Part shown: piece after piece, positions 33,090-46,019 of the stretch
How the letters are laid out: every line of letters begins with the position of its first letter
Position numbering within the stretch: the first letter of the stretch is position 1
Assembly: GCA_018296165.2 (NCBI GenBank)
Contig: JACKQL020000048.1
Location: 186,001-250,000 of the forward strand
Source: Termitomyces sp. T153
Lineage: Eukaryota; Basidiomycota; Agaricomycetes; Agaricales; Lyophyllaceae
Direction of reading: 5' to 3'
Length of the DNA: 64,000 bases
Position numbers and translations under genes: made by a program
Notes under the pieces: model-generated
The model's input: only the letters and a program-made list of their open reading frames with translations
What the model was told of the DNA's origin: nothing
Database searches by the model: none

Positions 33090-36000
33090 CCAGTTGTTAA
33101 TTGGCCCTTGGACAGGCCTTTGCACAAGCCTTCCAAAGAGTGTCAAGACAATTGAGGAAATGTTGTGCAACTATGTCTGTAGACAGGTCCTTCTTAGGAT
33201 ACTTCTGCATCACCATGTCAGCAAATTGCCAAGCAAGTGAGACATTCCATATATTCATCTGTGGGTGCTGGAGGTTTGGTCCAGGAGCATCATCATTGAA
33301 ACAAAAATTGAACACATCCTGGGGCACAGCCAGTAGCTCTGGTCTTTCTGAGACAATATTTGGGAATTCTCTATCCTTCTTCATTCCAAGGAGGGACCAC
33401 ATCTCTTTCTGGACAATGTGCATGGTATTGTTGTGCTGTTCAGTTTGTACTTCTTAGCCTTGCAGTACTTTGAAAGGGAGTGTCTGCTGCATCAATGCTT
33501 TTCTATGTCCAGGCTCACTGAAATGCTGTGTGGTTGCATCAAAATCACTGCATAAGGCCAAGACTTCATCCTTTAGTCTTCTAAGAGTAGGTCCAATGTC
33601 ATCACTGTCATAGACAATGCCATCATTGTTGTCTTTGTTGTCTTTGTCATAGTCTTCTTCATCTTTGATGTCACTGCCACTGCTGTTATCACTAGCAGTC
33701 CCACCTCAGAGTCTCCTAGTGAAATGGACAGATGGCTGAGGTTGTGTCATTTGAAGAAGTGCTCTTGTCATCCTCTCTGGTCTCTCAAAGTCTTGAACTC
33801 TTTGCCATTTGGGGAGTGGTAGACAATTGAAAAGAGCTGTAAAGGCAAGCAGAAGGGGTGAGAACCAGTTCTTCATTAATCTTGGGCAACAAAGTGGGCT
33901 GGTAATTCAATTGACCAGTTCTAGAAAGCCTGTCCATCTGTGCAAAATCATCACAGTTGTGTTGCTTGGACTTTTCTGAAGGAGTCATAGGTGGCAAGCA
34001 AACACTCTCAGAACAAGGACCAGGAAACATGTAGGATGGTGTTGAAAACTTCCAAGAGGTCTGTGATTGCTGCACTTGCCAAGCAGGACTCAAGCAAATC
34101 ATTTGGTTTTGAAGCAGTAGATGGTCATCAGGAACCTTTGCTTGAAATGTGAGGTGAATGCATTGAATCATTCACAAGTACAGGAGGCAACTGATTGAGA
34201 TGATGCACATGATCTGAATGGCAAAGAATGGCATCTCATTCCAAACAGCTTGAGAAAAGAACAAGTCAGAGATTTGATAATTGAAAATAGTATGAATTTA
34301 CTTGGTAGTCAACTGGCATTGATAGGTTGGGCAATTTTTCTTTCTGTTTTCCAGCATGATCACTGCTGGCACTCAATTGTGTTTCCTTGGGAAAAAATTA
34401 AAAGGAAACCTGTTATGCCATTTCCTATGTGGCAATTTCTGATGGAAAAAGTCTTTGAACAAAGGAAATTTGCCTTTTTCTATAGTAAAAAGCTAGCCAA
34501 GAAACAGATGACAGGTTTCTTTTGACTCTTTTTCCATTGGAAACATTTTCTGGCCCCAGCAGTGGATAAGGTCCTCCATCAGCAAAGTTGGAGATGGTTT
34601 GTTGCTGCCCTTTGTAATGAGCAGGCCTTGAGTTGGTGGTACTGGGGATGTTATCTACATCAATAGGCATTTGGTTGCTGTTGTCTTCAGATTCTATGTC
34701 AGGTTCATATCCATTTTGGTCTGCAACATTGAGTACGACATCCTCATCTGAAGGATGTTTGGCAGCAGAGAGCTCAGCTTGTGTTGTTTCATTTGATTGT
34801 GCTGGATGTGTGGATACCTTCCCTTCCAAAGCAGAAATCCTCTGTTTAAGCTTAGTCACAGCATCTTCATGGGTACTTTTTTCCTGTGACAGAGGTAGTG
34901 GAAACCTGAGGAGGCAAAAAAAAAAGACATACAACTCTGAGCTTGCCAACTAACTTTTGCCCTTGATCAAGTTGTAAACGTGCCTCTTGTGTCTGTTTCA
35001 GTGCTTGATCACATTGAACTTGAAGATTATCTTGTTTGATTTGTGTAGCTCAGTGTGCCTCTTGAAGAGCTGACAATTGATCCTGATGTGCCTAACATTG
35101 AAAAATAAGTAAGAACAAAAGAAAGCAGGAAGTGACCAACTGATGCCTCTGTTGCGGACTGCATACTGGTATTTGACTCTACAGACTCCAAAGCTGCCAG
35201 CTTAACCTGAGAAAAAGGGTGTTTTAGTTGACTGGAATGATGAGAAATGATATGCCAGAGGCTTACTGCATTCTCTTGAACCTTCTTCCATTCAGTCAAT
35301 AATTCCTCCTGGTGTTGACTCAGAGTGTTTTGATGGGTGTTCTGAAGACTTGTCAATTGGCTCTGAAGATCTTGAATAGTGGCCTAACAATGAGGAATCA
35401 ATGGAGAAGGGAAAAATGCATGGATCGGTTACTGACAGAAGCTTTTGTGGACTGCATGCTCATTTCTGATTGTACATCTTTCAATGCTGCTAACTCAGCC
35501 TGACAAAAGTGTCAGAGCAAAAATGATGAGAAGTTGATGGGCAAACACTTACTGTGTCCTGTTGGAGAAGCCCCTCTTTAACAGATATTTGAATTTCTAG
35601 GGTCTGTTGCTCCTCCTTGGCCATCTGCAATTGACTCTGAAGTCTATCACCTAAGTATTGGATAGTAAGCAGAGAGTAAAAGCAGACAAAGAATGACCAA
35701 CTGATAATTTGATGGACTGTGCACTCAGCTCTGACTCAACAGATTTCAATGCTGCCAACTCAACCTGAGGAAATGTTAAAGCTGAAGCAACAAAAAGCCA
35801 ATTGATGAAGGTGTACTGTTTTCTCTTGGAGACTTCTCTTCAGCACATAATTGTCCTTCAAGACTCTCCTTTTACATTTTGGATGTTTGCAGTTGACTCA
35901 TATTCATTTCATGGATCTGCTGGAGATTCAAGAACTGACTCTGGAGATTTGAAATGGTTGTCTAATAATGAAGGATGAGCATGGGACACAAACAGATAGA

Positions 36001-37160
36001 GAATGACTGATTGATGCCTCTGTAAACTGCATCTTCTGTGCCCTCTCAACCAACTTGAGCTGGCCTTGAGTGATTTGATGAGTCTGCTTGAGATTTTGTA
36101 TGGCCACCTAAGATCCAGGATTTAACAGGGAGCAAAAGGAGGTGATGAATAGTGACCCACTGTTGACTCTTCAGACTGGGCTTCCAACTTTGCCTGAAAG
36201 TCAGATATGACAATCTTGGTGGCATCCAGCTCAGCCTGAGAAGTTGTTTGCAGTTAGAATGATAATTCATTTGTTGATCTTGATAAGCACTCACAATTTT
36301 CTCATTGACTTTTTTCTGTTCCACAGCCATACACTCTCAAAGACTCTTTTGCTCTCTTTTGACTGACCCCAGTTGTTCCAAGGTATTTTGATGAGTTTTC
36401 TGGAGGGTCAACAATTGAATCTTCAGATGTCCAACAGTAGCAACAAGAATCTCTTTATTATTTGTAGTGTTGTTGAGATTGCCCTCAATTTGTTTCAAAT
36501 CCAATTGAAGCCTATTGCACTCTCCTTGCAATAGTAGTAGCTGTTGCTTGCTGCTTTCCATCTGGTCCTCAAGAGACTCAATACATTTTTCAAAGAGTAG
36601 AAGCACAAGTATTACAATCCACCTTATATTCCTCTAACAACACTGCTTCAGCATCCCTTTGGTATTGCTGCTTGGCTTGAAGGACAGTCAGTTGCTTCAA
36701 AGAAGAGTTGCACTCTGCAGTGAAAGTCTGTGCCAGAATAGTCATTGCTACTAGGGCTCTTCATGCATGAAATCTAATGTTTTTCTTCTTAGTGATCTTA
36801 TTATGATGGTGATGATCAGCATAAGCTTGAAGCTGCACAACTTGTTCTTCACTGTCTTCCAATTCTATTGTTTTGCATTGCAAGTCAGAGCATTGAGTGT
36901 TGAGGGTGTGCTCAAGTTTGGCGTTGGTACTTTCAATCTAGGTGTGGATGGTGTCATGGGTATTCTGACAGATTTATGTGAGAATGACATACATTGGCAA
37001 GATGTTTCTGTGTTTCATTCAATTCAGCTATCTTCTTGGCAAGCTAGCAAGTTGATCAGTATGGATTCTTCAACGACTTGTGCAGAGCTCACCTGCTGCT
37101 CCAGAGAGAGAATCTGGAGCTTTAGCAAAGCAGTGTCATTGTCACCTTGACTTGAGTTCT
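33090..37160 (-). pseudogene. Coiled-coil protein gene with repeated exon modules
   Basis: Minus-strand exons from about 37150 down encode heptad-rich sequence such as ALLKLQILSLEQQV, LVATVGHLKIQLLTLQKTHQ and LTSLQNTHQNTLSQHQEELL. Between 36.2 and 35.0 kb similar modules recur: a T-L/S-Q-x-THQNTL block, then an intron, then an A-A-L-x-S/D-V-E/Q-S block, then an intron. The 3' part at 34949-34425 is acidic (DIESEDNSNQMPIDVDN). At 33423-33097 a terminal piece reads KEMWSLLGMKKDREFPNI. Several stops lie in the modules. Whether all belong to one gene is inference. I recognise no named family. It lies in the cargo space between the inverted arms. Confidence 0.45.
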
Positions 37161-37915
37161 TGTCCAAGCCCTACAAGAGACAAGTCAAACAAGGATGGCT
37201 GGATGAACAAGCAACCTACTGTATATAGATCTAGTTCATGGCAGCTGGTCAATTCTTCATTTCCCTATTGACATTTCTTAGAAGGAGCATAATTGACATG
37301 ACTGACCCCTTCTTTGTTTTGCTTGTTGACTGTTGTTATAATATGTTTGGATAACAGGGAACATTTATGGAACAGAGGTTCCTCTTAGGAGTCTACAGAC
37401 ATCATAGTTGCTCCTTGTCTATTCAAAGGTTTGTGATGTGCTGGGTCATTTCCAATGGTGACAATAGCCTAGAAAGCAATGCAATGTCAGAAATTACAAA
37501 GAAATGATATGGGACTTCACATACCTTGAAGTCACCATTCATTGTATCTGGACTATGTAGGTATTGCCTGACTTCCAAAGGTGGTGAGGATGATAATGGG
37601 GCACTCTTGCCAACTTTGCTGTGCATTGGTATGTATGGGCCTTTCATCAATCTCTTTCATGTGAGTTGATTTGGTAACCACTAGTTTTGTAGGCAGAGTA
37701 CATCAGGGTTGACTCTATATCCCCAAAAACTTAATGTTCCATTTTCCTTGACAGATATAAATGGATTAGAATATAAATTATGGGTTCACATATGCTTTAT
37801 ATATACATGTAACAATAGTAGGAATGTGATACCCTTGAGATATGAATTTGATGACTTTGATAAGTGCTGTTCAATAAATGATTGGGACCACAACTCCATA
37901 GTGTCTTTAATACAA
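37161..37915. other. No gene recognised
   Basis: Short frames only (37423-37650 minus, 37709-37918 plus). The sequence up to 37915 is the left flank of a solo LTR B and is AT-rich. Confidence 0.4.
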
Positions 37916-39037
37916 TGATGTGCTCCTATGCCACCTAGTGCCATGCAGGAAACCTAACATGAGTTACTAGATAGGGTAGCTGGCAGTAGGAAGTTAATAG
38001 TAGAGGGCAAGTCAGTAACTGTTCCAGAGAACAAGAGCAAATGGGGGTGTGAAGGGTGAAGTGGGAAGAGTTGCTATCACTAGCCTAAGTTGCTAGGCAG
38101 TAATGAGAAGTTGCTAGAGCTAGAGAGAAAGAAAACAAATGAAGACAAAAGCATTGCCAAGGTAAAGTGAACTTAAGAGGTGAAAGAAGGGTTGGGTAGA
38201 GAAAGAGGGTAGTGACAATAAAAGGACTGAAAGGAGGACAAATGCAAACTAGTTGCTAGCCATAGTTGCTAGCATTGCTAAATTGAAATAATGCTAAGGA
38301 CACCTGCAATTAGTACCACACAAAGTTGAAGATGATCTTGGCAAGACTGGTTGCTGAGTCTTTTGTCGATGGAGGGAGTGAGCAATAGAACTGAAATGAA
38401 ATCTCAAGCTGGTAGGCTTAGAGATAGAGGGGTCCAGTAGAAGTAGTATTCAATGATGGTGAGGTTTGATGATGAGATTCCCCTATTCTAGTGTCTATGT
38501 ACAGGCAGTATTTATACTGTTCAAAGGTACAGTATGGGAAAGTAAACAAATAGTCACCACTAGCGACAGCATCTGCCAAAGTGTTTATGGTACATATGAG
38601 GCATCAATCTGTAACCAAGTAAAAAAATAAGCAAACTCAAAACGGGCAAGTCCAATGTCAATACCTGAAGTGTGGACACCATTCAAGTATGTTTGTAAGC
38701 TTGACAAGAAAAATGATAAGTAAGAAGTTGTGCAACTGGCAATATGTCCATACATGGTGGGAGAAAGCCATGTTGTCAGCAAGAAGTTGCTAGTGATTGT
38801 TGCTAAGAAAGGTCTCAGCCTTGTTGTTCTAGACCCAAAGTCCAGACTCCATGTGATGTTCCTCATGATCAACAAGTCTCATGGTTGCTAAAATCCCATG
38901 CAAAGGCTATGTCATTCCAGACCTTGGGGCTAGGCCTCACATGCTAAGTGTCATGACTTGTGCCATGTTGAAATAGTCAGCTGCTGCTCAGTCCAAAAAT
39001 TGCCAAAATGATGCTCAGCAACAAATGGGTCTTATCA
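37916..39037 (+). repeat. LTR of family B (copy 2)
   Basis: 1122 bp with the same termini as copy 1 (TGATGTGCTCC to CTTATCA). The flanking tetranucleotides are ACAA and ACAT, a decayed duplication at best. It abuts Gypsy C integrase sequence on its right. Confidence 0.6.
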
Positions 39038-40211
39038 ACATCACAGGGCACCCCAGACAGTGGAAGACACTGGAGCTAGTATCGTGGAACTACTGGTGGC
39101 CCCAGATGTCCCAGTCTATTGGATCCTACACTAGTACATATGATCTCTGCCTCCAGACCAAGCCCCAATGCCAGCTCCCCTGTGGACAGTTACACCCACT
39201 GCCCATGCCTGCAGAACAATGGAGCATGGCTTCCATGGACTTCATTGTAGAGCTCCCCAATGCCCATGGGTACAATGCAATCATAGTGGTGGTAGACCTT
39301 TATGGCAAGCAAGCACACTTCATTCTGACCCACACCACCTGCTCCACCATGGGCACCACAAACCTGTACTGGAGGAATGTCTAGAAGCTCCATAGCCTCT
39401 GACACCTACATTTCTGATTGGGGACCACAATTTGTGGCAGAGTTCACCAGAGGGCTCTACCAACTGCTTGGAGTGAAGCTCCACACCTCCACTGCCTACC
39501 ACCTACAGTCTGATGGCCAGACCAAATGCATAAACCAGGAGTTAGAGCAGTACCTCCACCTCTTTTGCAATGAGCACCAGGATGACTGGGACAAACTCCT
39601 CCCTGATGCCATGTTCCAATACAACAACCATGTTCACACATCCACCCAGTTCTCCCCATTCTTCCTTGACATGGGATGGCATCCATGCATGGGTTTTGAA
39701 CTCTGGGCCTGACCCTTGGAGAATGAGGCAGTAAATGAATTTGTGGACCAAATGAGGAGGTCATAGAAGGAGGCCCAAGCAGCACTGGCAAAGGCAAAGG
39801 ACAACATGGCATGATACTATAACCACAGGAGGACTCCAGAGCACAAATATCAGCTCAGAGATCAAGTCTACCTGGATGCCTCTGACATTACAAGTACCTG
39901 GCCCTCAAAAAAGCTATCACACTGTCAGTTGGGACCCTTTACAGTGGAATGACAGGTAGGACCCTTGGCCTATTGACTCTGGCTCCCCATGGAGATGTGC
40001 CAGCTTCATCCAGTGTTCAATGTGGTCAAGCTGACTCTGGCCCCTAAGGATCCTATTCCAGGGTGTTGTCTGCCACCTCTGCCACTCTCCATGGTGGTTA
40101 ACAACAATGAGGAATACAAGGTGGAAGAAATCCTGGATAGCCACTTATTCTGGAGACAACTACAGTACTAGGTGAAGTCAAAAGGCTATAGGATTGAAGA
40201 TGTCTCCTGAG

Positions 40212-40804
40212 TGTCAGGTTCCGCTGACCATGGGGGCTCAGCTGCACTGGGCAAATCCTTACTAGGCAGACATGATTCCTGCACTAATAACTGGGCACTT
40301 GGAGAAGTTCTAAATGCAGGGAACTTGTGAGGATAAGGGATGGGGAGTAATCTGAGCAAGTCTGAGGTGGTCTGGAGGGGTCTGGGACGAGTTGCAGGGA
40401 AAGGCTGGACTGGGCAGAGTGCCAGATACAAGTCCTTAAGTGAGTACTGTAGATGCAGGGTAAGTGGAGGCTACACAAGTGATGGGAGCAGAGCCAGAGC
40501 TTGATGGGGGATCAACAGAGGTGATGGAGTTCAGGGCTGAGTGGATAGTGAGGTCCAGAGTTGGTTTAAAGAATGTTTGAGGTTTGTAATTGTAAGTGTG
40601 GGATTCATAAAGGCATCAAGGTTGAAAGGACTTGAGCATGATGAAGGAAACAGATCAAATGAGATGAGACAGAGCTGAACAGAATGAGGCAGAGTCAAGA
40701 CAAAATTGAGATGAGAACAAAAATAGATTCAGGCAGAGATATGAAATGATAATAAGAACAATAACAGAGATAGAGACAAGACCAAGACCAGGAGACTGAG
40801 AGAA
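40212..40804 (-). repeat. Truncated LTR A (A5), R-U5 part only
   Basis: It begins TGTCAGGTTCC and follows the family A LTR for about 593 bp. It stops some 20 bases short of the predicted transcript start, so U3 is absent. It sits in the chromodomain of Gypsy C and is directly followed by complete LTR A6. Confidence 0.65.
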
Positions 40805-41752
40805 GAGGATGTTAGGTTCCACTGACAATGGGGGCTCAGCTACACTAGTGAGTCCTTACTAGGCAGACACGATGTCCTGCACTTATAACCAAGCATCCGG
40901 TATTGGCGTGGAGGGACTTGCAAGGGGGAGCTAGGGGGCGGTCCAAGCAAGTCCGGAGTGGCTCAGGGGCATCTAAGACCAAGTGTACTAGTCGCTGAAC
41001 CTGGACGGGTGCTGGAGCAAGTTCGTGGGCATGCAAATAGAATGCGGGGTAAGCAGAGGCTTCGTGGTTGATGGGGGCAGAGCCGGAGTTTGACAGGAGA
41101 TCGCCAAGACATGAGGTGTTCCTGGGCCAAGTGGGAGTGGGGTCTGGGGTTGTCGTAGGAATGTTTGGGTCATAGCATGTGTGTGGAGTTCATACTGTTG
41201 TTGGAGATGAAAGGAACTTAGGAAGACAAAGGAACTATACACAGTCAAGATCAGGCGAGATGAGACAGAGAACAGGAATAGATTCGAAACTAAAAACAGA
41301 GACAGTGATGAGACAAAAGACCAGGCATGAGAAACTGGTAAATGCAATATCAAGACTAAAGTACTAGAGGTTCCTCTATGACTTATATACCTACTACTGG
41401 GTGGCTCCAAAGGGCAGAGGGTATGGCAGCAGGCTTGACAGAACTGCGCAGAGTTGACGGTTGTTGGGTGCAATCTTGGAATGGGCCGCAGTGATATTCT
41501 GATGGGATCAGTTGGGAAGCGGATCGTTCCGGGGTCAGGGAAAGCCTTGGGAGTCCAGGGGAATTCAGGGGGTGCATCAACTGCTGCGGAGAAGGCGTCG
41601 GAGTTGATCAAGGAGCCGTCAGGGTCTGCCGAGGAAGTGTTGGAGTTGCTCAAAGTGGGTGTGGAGGGTGGGCAAGGGTTGGGGAGTTTGGCAGAGCATT
41701 GGGGGGGGCTAGAGGTGGTGTCGGGGTCTAGGGAGTGGGTTGTGACAGAGGA
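40805..41752 (-). repeat. Solo LTR of family A (A6) with target duplication
   Basis: The LTR at 40810-41747 (938 bp) runs from TGTTAGG to TGTGACA. It is flanked by GAGGA at 40805-40809 and 41748-41752. The predicted start AGTCTTGATATT and TATA box are conserved on minus. It retains more CpG than A2/A3. Confidence 0.85.
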
Positions 41753-41880
41753 ACCATAGCATGGAACACAAAACACCTGTGCACCATACAAGGAATCTAC
41801 TCTATCTCACCAGCAGACCAAGCAATCAGGGACTTCTTTTACCCCATGCATTGAGGTGCTGCATGCTAGAGGGGGGGTGA

Positions 41881-42255
41881 TGTCAGGGGACTTTCATTTC
41901 CAACCTCCATGACTGGTTCCAGCACCTCTGCAGCAACTTTGACATCTCTGGAATTCTAGAAAGAGCCCTGGAGATCTCCAGAGAACTGTGGAGTTCTCTG
42001 TATTACCTCAGCAATCATTGCCCTAGGGTTAGGAGCAGCTCCAGTCATCTTCTATACAATAGTTCCCATGCCTCTGCCACCTGCTGATGCACTGCACTGA
42101 GCAGTGGGGATCCTTAAACTTGTTCTCTTTGGATTCCCCTCTGCTAGGTGATTAGTTACTGATTGTATCATTGTCTACTCTGCTAATATACTTCAGATTC
42201 CCCTCTGCTATCTGCATGACTCCAATTTGCTGCTCCAGAGGTTGCCCTTACAACA
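41881..42255 (+). repeat. 3' LTR of Gypsy C (probable)
   Basis: It follows the purine run GAGGGGGGGTGA and starts TGTCAGGGGAC. The end is placed at CTTACAACA. No 5' partner is in the window, so the end and any target duplication cannot be confirmed. Confidence 0.5.
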
Positions 42256-42880
42256 TAGCCCATAGACCACGGAGAGAAGGGGCAAACTACCAAAGCCTCG
42301 AAGTTCTTGGCTAGGATAGTTGTTGCACAATTCAGCCACCAATCTGATTTGACCCAGGAATCTTTAATTTCTGAAGGTAGAACAAACTAGTCTTGCCCAT
42401 CTTTAGCACATTCCAAGCTTGGAACTTTGGCAAGTCATTTGAAAAGAGTACTGGAATATGAAGGTTTATGGGAGACAAATGCAAGCCATCCATATGCCTC
42501 TGTCCACTAGAAAGGTTCAGTAAAATTGTCTGTACAAGAAGTCTCACTTTGATAAATGCTATACTCCATTCCACTTTTGGGATCTTGAGGTGGGAGAGAA
42601 ATTGAGCAACTGCAGTTTGGCAAATAGTATAAATCACCCTGGTAAACAATGATGTTTCTAGAACTTTTATCCAATCTATAAAGTTGGTGTTAACAATGCT
42701 CAGCAGTATATCAAGTTGCAAAACTTAATCCCTATTCATTGTTTCTGTCTATATTTGGTGGGACTCAGATAAAAATGTTATGACAAATACAATTATAGAG
42801 AGGTCTGGGCAAGTACCAAATTGCAACAGAAAGATGATTATAACAAGGTGGATAAAATTCTAGAATGTAAGTAGTATATG
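42256..42880. other. No gene recognised
   Basis: A minus-strand frame of 129 codons at 42721-42332 includes FLSHLKIPKVEWSIAFIKVR and SSGQRHMDGLHLSPINLHIP. Its composition is protein-like, but I recognise no family. Confidence 0.3.
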
Positions 42881-42889
42881 GGGAGGATG

Positions 42890-43320
42890 ATCAGAGCTTG
42901 GAAGAGGGAGTGATAGAGCTTGGGTGAACCCAAAACTCAAGGGAAAGTGAACAAGCTTGGGTGAACCCAGAACTTGTGAGGGAGGGACAGAGCTTGGGTG
43001 AAACCAGAGCTCATGGGTCATTTCAAAAAGCTAAAGTCCAACTTGACTGGTGTTTGGTACTTACATAAGCCATCATGGGTACACAATGAGCAGTAAGTAT
43101 AATCATAGATAAGATTATGTATGAGCAAGGATGAGTGTCTAGCAATCTCACAATACCAATTGCATGCAAAGACTACATATTTTGCAGTACCTGACATGGG
43201 CATGAAGAAAATTTATTTATTGAGAGCAAAATATACACACAGTGTTCTGTAAGTGACAGACCATAATTCCAAACAAAGCTATACAATATCACACCTCTGC
43301 TGGATATGAATGTGTTTCTA
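42890..43320 (+). repeat. Diverged copy of the 450-bp subterminal unit
   Basis: The palindrome occurs near 42918, 42955 and 42991. Sequence shared with the units of the inverted arms follows (ACTTGACTGGTGTTTG, ATAGATAAGATTATGTATGAG, a CTGCTGGA end). Orientation matches the left arm. Confidence 0.7.
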
Positions 43321-44300
43321 ATGCTTTACCTGAGCTTGTTGAATGTGATGCAACATATGCTTAATTTCTACTTAAGATGATACTCAGAAATGAGAAGTAC
43401 AAGTATAAACAAATAAATCCAAAACCACCAACCACTCATTCCTCCATCACATATCTGTATCTGCCTTAGATGATGGTCTCACACCTCCCATGGCCTCCAT
43501 GGCCATCTGCAACTGCTCTACTCACCCCACCTCATGGACATGCTCCACCAGTGTATCCAGTACTGACTTTCCTCCTGCCTTGCCCAAATCTGCATTGTTG
43601 AGAAGCTGAGTAACTCAGTTGCCCAATTCCTGTATCCCATCTTGCTTGTTTCCTGCTGTGTTTCCCAGGATCATGAGCCAGTGAAGTAAGTGTGCAGTTG
43701 TTGAGTAGCATTAGCCCAGCTACAGCATTGTACATCATGATGAACTTAGTTGGGAGAGTGGTAAGGATGGTGAGAGACTCTGACTTAAGAATAGAGAGCC
43801 ATTCAAGCTTTGCCTCTTTGCAATGTTGTTGCTGTTTCAATACTTTGAGAGCATGGGGATATATTCTTTGTAATCAGAAATCAAACACAATATCCATGTG
43901 GTGCTCTAGCACCATCTTTGCCTCTTCACAATGTCATTTTCCTCTTCAGTGGGGGTGTCAAATCCATATTCTACTAATGGGGAAGTACAAGAGGCAGGTG
44001 TGGTGGAATTGCAAATATGTGTCTTGATGACCACACCTTGAAGAAATCAAATGCAATATCTGTGTGGTGCTGCAGCAACATCTGGAAACCATGTCATCAA
44101 CAAAGACAAGTATACTGGAATGGAAATGTGATGAACAAGGATGGGCAATAAGATGATGTTGACCACAGAATATCATATTTGGAAGTGGTCACCTTAGAAA
44201 TTGGAGCTTTAAATAACATTGAGTCAGTTTAAGGAATTGAATTATTCACAGGAGGTGAAGATGTACAAAGAAAAAAACACTGCACATTCCAAGCATCAGC
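43321..44300. other. No gene recognised
   Basis: Frames at 43692-44027 (+) and 43840-43532 (-) overlap and have no recognisable domain. It lies between two subterminal-repeat copies. Confidence 0.3.
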
Positions 44301-44309
44301 CTACTAGTC

Positions 44310-44960
44310 AGCAGGAAGTGAGTGAGTTTGGGTTCATGGATTTAAAAATCAAGAGGAAATGAGTGAGTTTGGGTAAACCCAGAACTCATGAGGAAGGGAT
44401 AGAGCTTGGGTGAACCAAGAACTCATAAGGAAGTGAATGAGCTTGGGTGAACCCACAACTCATGAGGAAGGGACCAAGCTCATCAATAGTTGTGACAGGC
44501 AAAAGTTCAAAGTCCAAAACTTTGGCCAGCATTGGACAGTTACATATTCCAGATGAATGATATAGATAAGATTTGTTATGAGCAAGGATGAGCATTGAGC
44601 AATCTCACAATGGCAATGAATGAAGGTTATTCTATACAAATGCAGACTCAGAACTTGTGATGAAGGGACAGAGCTTGGGTGAACCCAGAGCTCTGCTTGT
44701 GACAGTCAAACATTCAGATTTCAAAGTCCAAACTTTGGTGGTGTTTGATGGTTCCATAATCCAGATGAATGATATACATTAGATAAGATCTGATGTCTTG
44801 GAATTATCAAACACCAACAAAGTCGGACTTGAATATGACCATATGCATGAGCTCTGGGTTCACCCAAGCTCTATCATTTCCCACTTAAGTTCTGGGTTCA
44901 CCCAAGCTCTATCACTTCTTCTTGAGTTCTGAGTTCACTCAAACTCTGATCATTCTCCCC
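44310..44960. repeat. Two further subterminal units meeting head to head
   Basis: Plus-oriented palindromes lie near 44367, 44404, 44440 and 44672. Inverted ones lie near 44854 and 44890. The orientation switch falls at about 44835. Confidence 0.65.
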
Positions 44961-45985
44961 TCATACTCTAACATCTCCAAAATCTACCCATTGCAATTGA
45001 TGTCTCCAAATTCTATCCATTGCATTCATATGGACCATCTACTTGGCATGCTGATCCACCAGAGTAGGGTCTCCCCTATCCTCTCACTGAGCTTCAAGTG
45101 CCATGTTCATTCCCACCTACATTATGATAATAATAATTAAGTATCTGGGCTTATTCCCCTTCCGTTCATGGCAGCCTCACAAGCACTCATGGGTAGCCCT
45201 CATCTCTTGCCTATGAGCTGATGCAGCACTGTTCTTTAGTTTCAACTTCAGCAAGGAAGTTACTGGCCAGCAATTCTTGTAGTCTTTTAGATGAAGCCAG
45301 TTCTTGTCCCTCATAATCTGCCAAACACATTAAGATGAGGTTATTCAAGCCTCATATTGAACTGTCTGTGCATACCTCTTTGCATAACTTCTTTATCTCA
45401 TTGTTATCCTGCTTTTGATAGCTCTTGGTCAGATTCAATTTCTTTTTGGCCAATTTGTACACATCTTCCTGTTCAGAAAATCAGGTCAATTTGTAAGTCA
45501 ATCTTGTATGACTGCTCACCAGAAAGCATTCAACAGTTTGGATAGTCCAACCAGTCTTGACAAGCTCCAAGCTCAAATTGAACCCACTACTGTTGGGCCT
45601 TCCTAGTTTGCCATTGGGCTGGAGAAATTTCTTACCTGAACACCTCTGGGAGTGGCAAGGCTCAACCTCAGGTTCTCCATCACTCTTGTTTCCAGGGTTA
45701 TTGCAGTGTAAAATGTAATCCCCAAACTCCATGCCTGGAGCAGTAGGGGGAAGCAAGGCAGGCAGAAGAACTGTAAACTTGATTTGAGCTGCAGTCAAGG
45801 GAAAAGGTCTTTCAACATAGAGGTTCATTGTAGTTTTCCAGGAAACACATACATTTCCATCTCCTGGCACATGTTATATTTAATTCTATTGATTTACAAA
45901 TGTGCTTTGAGCCTCAAAGCAACAACAAAGACCTTTGTTTTTTTTGTTATGTAATTGCACCTAATTTTTGACAAGGGATTATCCA
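44961..45985. other. No gene recognised
   Basis: A minus-strand frame of 129 codons at 45870-45481 (VERPFPLTAAQIKFTVLLPA) is protein-like, but I know no family for it. Confidence 0.3.
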
Positions 45986-46019
45986 CTTCACTCTTGCACA
46001 CTTTATCCACAGTTCAATC

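Larger units (their letters stand above)
39040..41880 (+). pseudogene. Gypsy family C integrase and chromodomain, interrupted by LTRs
   Basis: The integrase N-terminal region includes GHPRQWKTLELVSWNYWWPQ. The core follows with MDFIVELPNAHGYNAIIVVV (first Asp) and, after a frame change, ISDWGPQFVAEF (second Asp kept, Arg to Trp). It then reads SDGQTKCINQELEQYL, where the catalytic Glu of the usual T-E-R is Lys. The C-terminal region is at 39710-40100. A chromodomain begins EYKVEEILDSHL and breaks at KSKGYRIEDVS where LTR A5 starts. It resumes with EEP after LTR A6. A purine run before 41881 is the polypurine tract. It is inactive. Confidence 0.8.

Noticed and set aside
40212..41747. The two adjacent LTRs as a very short complete element
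   Set aside because: Nothing lies between them except the GAGGA duplication of the second, and the first lacks U3.
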